Assembly (NCBI GenBank): GCA_001792895.1
Contig: MARA01000025.1
Span: 186,001-250,000, forward strand
Length of the DNA stretch: 64,000 nt
Source of the DNA: Lentinus brumalis
Lineage: Eukaryota; Basidiomycota; Agaricomycetes; Polyporales; Polyporaceae
Direction of reading: 5' to 3'
Part shown: piece after piece, positions 58,407-64,000 of the stretch
Numbering within the stretch: position 1 is the first letter of the stretch
Layout of the letters: each line of letters opens with the position of its first letter
Notes under the pieces: generated by a model
The model's input: the letters and a program-made list of their open reading frames with translations, nothing else
The model's database searches: none
What the model was told of the DNA's origin: nothing
Translations under genes and position numbers: made by a program

Positions 58407-59036
58407 CTAGAGGCACACAACTGCATAAGCCATGGCAAGAGAGGTGGGTCAATTGAAAATGCTCACGTCGAGTTTGTGGAGGTGAAGTTGAGAGCGGAGG
58501 AGCACGAGGAAGAGCCCTGCCAGCTCATGAGCAGCGGACCTCGAAGACCACGCACGTGTATGGACTTACTTACTCTCCGTCGGGCTGACTCGTCAACCTT
58601 ACTACGGCAGGACTTGGCAGACGCATTCTGCGGCAACCGTCTTACTGTAATTGTCGAGCCTCTGTCAACGAACGTAATGGGTCAGAGCCTCGGTCGAAAC
58701 TCAAATCGAAGGAAGTATGCGGAATCACTGGTACCTACCAGATTATCTCAGGATCCCATAGCTGTCAAATATGAGCCGTCATGTAGACATTTCAGCGGGC
58801 TCGGCACAGAAGAGAGTGAGATCATCGGTACAACTGATGATAGAGTCCGGGTAGGTGATACATGGGGTATGAATTTGACCGAGACTCGAGAGGATTGACG
58901 ACGGCCCATTCAGATCCTGCTTCCGAAATGCGAACGGATTGAACACGCTACCAAGTCTAGGTGAGGAAACAAAGCTAGAGCGGTCAACGTAACACAGGCA
59001 TAAGCCATATGACTACTTACGACCACCACGAACGCC
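58407..59036. other. Intergenic, no gene recognised
   Basis: About 630 bases between two minus-strand genes. A 176-codon plus-strand frame at 58368-58898 has no start context, introns or motif, and I do not call it. Confidence 0.4.
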
Positions 59037-61275
59037 TCACTCAGACTCAGACTCAGACTCAGCAATATCATCCCGCGTGGCCAACCATATCCCCTGAGGC
59101 AGAGCGGGAGGTGGATACTCGGGTTCTGACGCTTCGGAGTAAGGTGAAGATTGACGGCTCGTGTTCAGGTGATCGATTTGTGCGATAGCCCAGTCGACGA
59201 TCTTCTGAATTAACTCCTCCCGGAACTTGCGCCAGATGCTCGAAGGGATACCGAAAGGAGGAGGCGTCCAGGGGAAGATCACCCCGTGAGAGCCCGGTAA
59301 GATGAACTCTAAGCATCCGGCAGTGAGAGGAGCATCCTGAATGATTACACAAAGATGTATACAGACCGCGGTGAACGTCTGCATCTTGCTGGAGCAATTC
59401 AGACAGTCTGAAACACGCCCAACAGCACTTCTTCGACAGTCCGATAGGCAAAGCGTTCAGCTGCGTCTAGCGGAGGAATGTATCAGTGTGAACATCGCCA
59501 GCAACGCACGAGGCTGATGATGCAACGCCGCACTCACAAACGTATCTGCAACCTTCCGCGTTGTGTCGTTCATGTCTGTCTGTTCAGTCTTCCGAAGGTG
59601 CATGTCCAAAGCCATGAGTCCTGCCTCGGCATGGACGTGCGGTTTCTCGGCTCCGACTCGGAATCTAGCCTGTACAATTCGCTCCCGGAGGATCGCACTG
59701 ACTACCGCCCTCATTTCCGCCATATGCTCGCCCGCCAACCTCGGGTCCTGCTCGACAGCGTCAAGCAGAAATTGGCCATCGGGGGTCGAGGATGCGCTGT
59801 CATCGCCAACGATGACCATGGTAGCTGTGCAATTTTGGAGATGACAGAGGAAACGATGTTTACAGAGGTGGTCGATGGCCGCGGTCCAGGTCGTCAGACT
59901 CAGGAAGTACCGATAGGCGAAGTCGTCTTCCCCGTTTCTCAAGGGCGCTTTTTGTGAAGAAAGTCAATGGTCAAAATATGCGCCGTGGACGAGCTTGTGC
60001 ACCTACAATAACTCCCGACGAGAACATCTGCAAGCTTCTAACGTGAGTATCTGCGTTTCTGCGTGGGGTTGCCGCCACTCACCTGCATCATCATATTCGC
60101 CACCGTCTGCATCCATGTCATTGACATCGAGTCCAGGAGCGGCACCATCTTCGTTACTGTCGTCAGGTCCTGGAGCGGCACCAGATCCAGGAGCGTCGTT
60201 GGTGACCGTTGCGACCCCTTCAGCAGGCGGATTGTCGCTCACGACGTGGCGAGTAGGCTTGGACACTGGAGACCACGCATCAGTACGGCAGATCGAGGTG
60301 GTCTGTCGATGTCTCACGTTTGGGCTTGATGTGGTTCTTCAACGACGTGTCGATGAAGAGCCGCTTCACTTCGTCTCGCCGCAGGAGCCCCAGGAGGAGT
60401 GATGTAACTGAGGATATGAAATCCAGCTCGACCTCCGACGGCGTATCCTGGATATTCCGCAGTGCCTTCAGGATTCCAGCGATGATACGGGGGAGTTTAC
60501 CCAAAGGTAGGTTTCCCGACGTATCCAGCCCACCTAAAGTCTTCAATACCGCCCTCGCTCCAGCCCGACGCTCTCCCGACATGTCAAGGTAACCGAAATG
60601 CTCCTCCGGAGCAGGTTTCCAAGTCTTCAGAAGTTTGTCGAGACTCCTAGGCGACCAGTTGGAGACGATCTTGTCCAGGCGAGCTTTCAGTTCACTCCAG
60701 CAGCGAGATATGACCCATCTTTTCGCCTGCCTACATGTCAGCTACATCTCAACGGCATCGGGAAGTGCTGCGAATGTCTTGGAGCGCTCACCTGAGCGGG
60801 GCGAATTTTGTCGTCACCGACGAGCTTGAGGACATCGAAGAGCTGTTGAGCATGTTCAGGCAAGGCCGATTTCTGCTCCCTGTCGTACTGTAAGCGAGAG
60901 CATGTACGAAGATAACGGGGACACTCACGGCCTCGGATTCAAGACTTGTTCCAGGCTAAGTGTCTCCGTGCGCTCGGGCGCGCCGACGCCGAGTATGGGC
61001 TGCAGATCGAAGGGTTCCGTCCTCTCTTCGTCAGTATGCGAGTTTTTTGAGACGAAGACGACAACGATGTCGACCCCCTCTGGACTGACGAGCCCTGTTG
61101 CAGCAACGACAGTGTTTGCGCTACAGGCCAGCAATGTGGCCAAATAGACAAATAGCCTGACGTAGTCGCGCCGTTGTCCCTTAATCGAGTGTACAATGCT
61201 GACTTTTTGACCTGTCAAGACCGAGGTCATGAGTTGAATGTCCGCTGTATAGTCTATGGAGTCTGTGGTGGACAT
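59037..61275 (-). CDS. Probable nucleic-acid/nucleotide deaminase-like protein (basidiomycete HAE ... CxxC type)
   Basis: Eight exons: 60929-61275, 60792-60887, 60318-60726, 60083-60265, 59991-60002 (12-base micro-exon), 59538-59947, 59377-59460, 59037-59336; about 613 residues. The N-terminal 350 residues are helical and unrecognised (VRLFVYLATLLACSANTVVA, WSELKARLDKIVSNWSPRSL). From about residue 400: FLSLTTWTAAIDHLCKHRFL, REQIV-like RERIVQARFRV, then the zinc-ligand motif PHVHAEAGLMALDMHL and, about 40 residues on, IGLSKKCCWACFRLSELL, a CxxC pair, followed by FILPGSHGVIFPWTPPPFGI. HAE plus CxxC in this order and spacing is the deaminase active site; the SKK-CC-AC and LPGSHG context fits the OTT_1508-like family expanded in basidiomycetes. 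Substrate unknown. The exon 1 to 2 join is one base out of phase (at 60928-60932). The tail is (Glu-Ser)n. Confidence 0.72.
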
Positions 61276-62660
61276 GATGAAGGGCTGGGCGCAGACTCGG
61301 GTAGTTAGCAGGACTCCGCAGGAGGCTGATACTCAAAATGGAGTCCGTTCCCTGTGTCGAGATCGCACAGTGAGCTACTGGCATAGGAAGAGCAAGAGAG
61401 ACTGTCCAAAAGCTGTGACTTACACCGTGGTTTTGCGAACGATGACTCGTGCTGAACAGGGGCTAAACTTGTCGGACCGTTCGGATGGCATATGCTAGTG
61501 CAGACTGGACTGTAGAAGTAAAAGTCGCACCGGTAGCATGAGGAAGGCCATCCCTTTGAATGCAAATCGTTGTCGTCGACCTGTAAGTAAATACTAACTT
61601 TTTCCGTGACGGTGACGGACGTACCTGGCTAGGGCGCCAAAACGCCCGACGTTTACTCCTGATTTGGACATGCCAGGCGGCGCACCTGATCATCACACTA
61701 TCGTAGATCATCAGACCTGTCCCGCAGATTTCCTCCCTAGTTTAACTGCCTAGAAACCCTCAGAACCTAGCACTGCCAGTAGCACTGCGAATACCTCCTG
61801 CCCGACTTCCGAAAGCAGAACGACCGCCTCCCATCACTGGAGGGCGCGCTGGCCCCCTCGGCATTCCCTCGGCATCCGCCCTCCGCCATCATCCCATCAT
61901 TCCGCCCGCGGCAAACGCCTCCGCCGCCCTTCCCTCCCCCGCGCCCGGCGTCCGGTACCTCGCCGTCGCTGTGCCCGACGATGAGCACGCTGTTCCCGCC
62001 CTCCCGCCCTCCCCCGCATCGCTTTCCTTCGCTCTTTTTTCGTACCTAGCTTAGCTGCGCTTCTCTGTCACTCTAGTATGCTTGCAATAGCAGAAGTCTC
62101 CCACCCATACCCGCCGCGCGTCGCGCGCCGCCCCCTTACTGGAAAAGGGAAGCCCGATTACGTGAGATTAGACTACGAGGGCTGATCAGGCACGTTTGAT
62201 AATCAGCCCTGCGCTTAGCGCTCCTGCTGAGAGACGCGCCTGCTTTCTCCTCCTTGTACCCCTTGCATAGCACAATGTAGCTACTAACAATACTCTGTAC
62301 AGTAGTCTAGTGCTTTCAATACAGTCTGCATCGCAGGAAGTAGTGTTCAAAGCGCTCTGCAGGCTGTTATGTGCCCATGCACGAGAATCATCTGCTTTGA
62401 TGGCAATCTCGGGTAGATCTTCGCTGTCAGATTGCGATCTGTGATACTTCCTTCCCTGAGACGAAGTCTCGGGCGCTTGGCACTTGGAGCGTTGTGTTGC
62501 TGATATGTCCCTTGTCCAGCTGACTACTATAGAGTGCAGTAGACACACAGAGCTGTGATAGCATTCAATTAATACACTATATTACTTGTCAATGTCATAT
62601 TACAAAAGGCGGCGCGTGGTATATGATATAGAGGGGTGGACGGTAGGGATACAGGAGATG
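61276..62660. other. Intergenic, no gene recognised
   Basis: About 1.4 kb. Contains a C/T-rich low-complexity segment at 61840-62040 and AT-rich sequence near 62280 and 62560-62590. Promoter of the deaminase-like gene at the left, 3' region of the next gene at the right. Nothing else recognised. Confidence 0.4.
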
Positions 62661-64000
62661 CTACGTAGGAGGCTGCGCGTTCTCCTGCGCGCCCTGCTTC
62701 TTGTTCTTACGTGGCCCCCTGGTAGTGCCCTTGTCACTACGTGTCTTTCGCTTCTTTGTCACTATGTCAGGTCCAGACGGCGTCTCAGTAGCTGGCTGGT
62801 TGACGGAGTCATCGAGAACGCGCTTCTGGCCACGAGGCGCAGAAGGCGCACCAGTGACGGGCGGCGCGAAGGTGATGGGCGGGGCAATAGGGACAGGCGC
62901 GGCGAAGGTGATGGGCGCGGCGAAGGTGATTGGCGCAGCAAAGGTCACAGGTGGCGCGAAGTTGATGAGCGACGGGACAGGCGTGGGCATGGTCGGGGCA
63001 GGCGTGGGTGCGGGGAGGTCAGGAGCAGGCATGGGTGCGGGGAGGTCAGGAGCAGGCGGCGGCGGGATGGTGACGGGCAGTGGAGGGAGCGTGGGGGACG
63101 TGCTCGACGACGTTGACGTGCTCGGCGGCTCAGTGATGGTCGCAGTCGAGGTGGGAGGGGCAGGGGCACGCACGTTCTGTGGGATGACGCTGGTAGTGTC
63201 GCCGGAGACGTCGCGAGAGCTGCTCAACTCAGACGTGATTGAGTCGGGAGCAGGCGTGGCATCGGGATTCCCATGCGCGCCCTCGCCGTGAGATTGAGGC
63301 ACGTTGGCAGTGGGCTCCTCAGCAGCGTCGGGGATGGCGGTCACAGTCGGCGCCCAGGTGACAGCGAGGGGGTTCTCGCCGGCGTGGTACGCCGTCTTCC
63401 AGGCGGCCCACTCGGCGTCGTCCATCGTCCGGAAGAACGTCTTGCCCTCCTCGAAGGCGTTCTTGAGCATATTGAGGAGCGGGATGGAGCAGACGTTGCC
63501 CGGGGGACTGAACTTCTCCAGCGGCCAGTTCTCGAGCAACACCCCATACTTGAGGGTGATGCGCTTCTCGAAGCCGACGTACCAGATCCTCGCGATCGTG
63601 CCGCGCGGAGCGCACGCGGCGCCTGCAAAGAAGTCAGAGAAGAGATTGAATAGAAGACTGGATGACTTACGCAGGCGTTCCATGATGAGGTTCGCAACCT
63701 GCTGCTTCAGGTCCAAGGTTTCCTGGACGTAATTCTTGACAATGGCTATTCAAAGATGCGTCAGCTGTCAGGAGACGCGGCAAGAACGAGGCGCGGGCGG
63801 GAGCACTTACAATCAACACCAGAAATGCAATAGCCCTCCATCTGCGTACCCAGATCGTACAGGGTCTTCTTGGTGATCGTCTCCCAGAACGATACCACGC
63901 GGTCGCTGCTCCAGAACACAAACGGCTGGTTGTAGAAGTCCAGCTTGGAGCGGACGGCGATGAGGAGGACCTCGGTGTCGGTGCGTCCAATCAGGAACTC
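62661..64000 (-). CDS. Unknown basidiomycete protein with Ala/Pro repeat tail, 5' end beyond the right edge
   Basis: Three exons visible: 63811 to the window edge, 63671-63745, 62661-63622, joining in phase. The N-terminal visible part is conserved-looking: LIGRTDTEVLLIAVRSKLDF, NQPFVFWSSDRVVSFWETI, IVKNYVQETLDLKQQVANLI, GTIARIWYVGFEKRITLKYG, VLLENWPLEKFSPPGNV, FFRTMDDAEWAAWKTAY. After about residue 180 it is disordered, with repeats of TFAAPI and PAPDLPAP, and ends in a basic Lys/Arg tract (KKRKTRSDKG, RGPRKNKKQ), a likely nuclear localisation signal. I recognise the globular part as recurring in Agaricomycetes but know no function. Confidence 0.7.
62880..63060 (-). repeat. Ala/Pro coding repeats
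   Basis: Tandem imperfect 18-27-base units within the last exon encode successive ITFAAP/ITFAPP and APDLPAP/MPAP units. Probably slippage-prone; the G-rich complementary strand yields a false 196-codon frame. Confidence 0.7.

Noticed and set aside
62701..63291. 196-codon Gly/Ala/Val-rich plus-strand frame
   Set aside because: Complement of the Ala/Pro repeat tail of the minus-strand gene.

Overview
The window is nuclear DNA of a filamentous basidiomycete. Genes are GC-rich and dense on both strands, and most coding sequences are split by many introns of about 45-65 bases with GT(R)NGT donors and YAG acceptors. Several gene families are typical of Agaricomycetes: BTB/MATH-like proteins, F-box-like repeat proteins, a fungal HAE-type deaminase and a GRASP with its own intron pattern. 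A wood-decay polypore relative is my guess; no single gene proves the order. I see no prokaryotic, CRISPR, viral, rRNA or tRNA feature.

Left part (1-27.7 kb), mostly housekeeping: a first exon running off the left edge (-); a SART3/Prp24-type U4/U6 recycling factor (+); dihydrofolate synthetase (+); the Aos1 subunit of the SUMO-activating enzyme (-); a Zn2Cys6 transcription factor (-); a 933-residue mitochondrial PPR-like protein (-); a gene-poor 3 kb stretch; the Golgi stacking protein GRASP/Grh1 (+); and a BTB/POZ protein (-).

Middle part (27.7-46.7 kb): an unrecognised multi-exon locus (+), an AAA+ ATPase (+), an F-box-like gene (-), a C2H2/zinc-ribbon protein (-), three F-box-like paralogues in tandem (+; the third is broken by a 10-bp tandem duplication), and a SAP-domain protein (+).

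Right part (46.7-64 kb): long-chain acyl-CoA synthetase (+), a small unknown gene interrupted by a perfect 62-bp palindrome (-), actin-capping protein alpha (-), two more F-box-like paralogues and a relic, a deaminase-like gene (-), and an Ala/Pro-rich unknown gene cut by the right edge (-).

The genes do not form a biosynthetic cluster. The most distinctive local feature is the F-box-like family (six copies plus a relic within 25 kb), in which the position and phase of an intron before the C-terminal module are conserved. A second theme concerns data quality: at least six otherwise intact conserved genes lose frame at places where one extra base, usually in a G or C run, restores the family motif. 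This points to systematic homopolymer under-calling in the assembly, so frameshifts here should not be read as pseudogenisation without checking. All exon boundaries were derived by hand from splice signals, phase and conservation.
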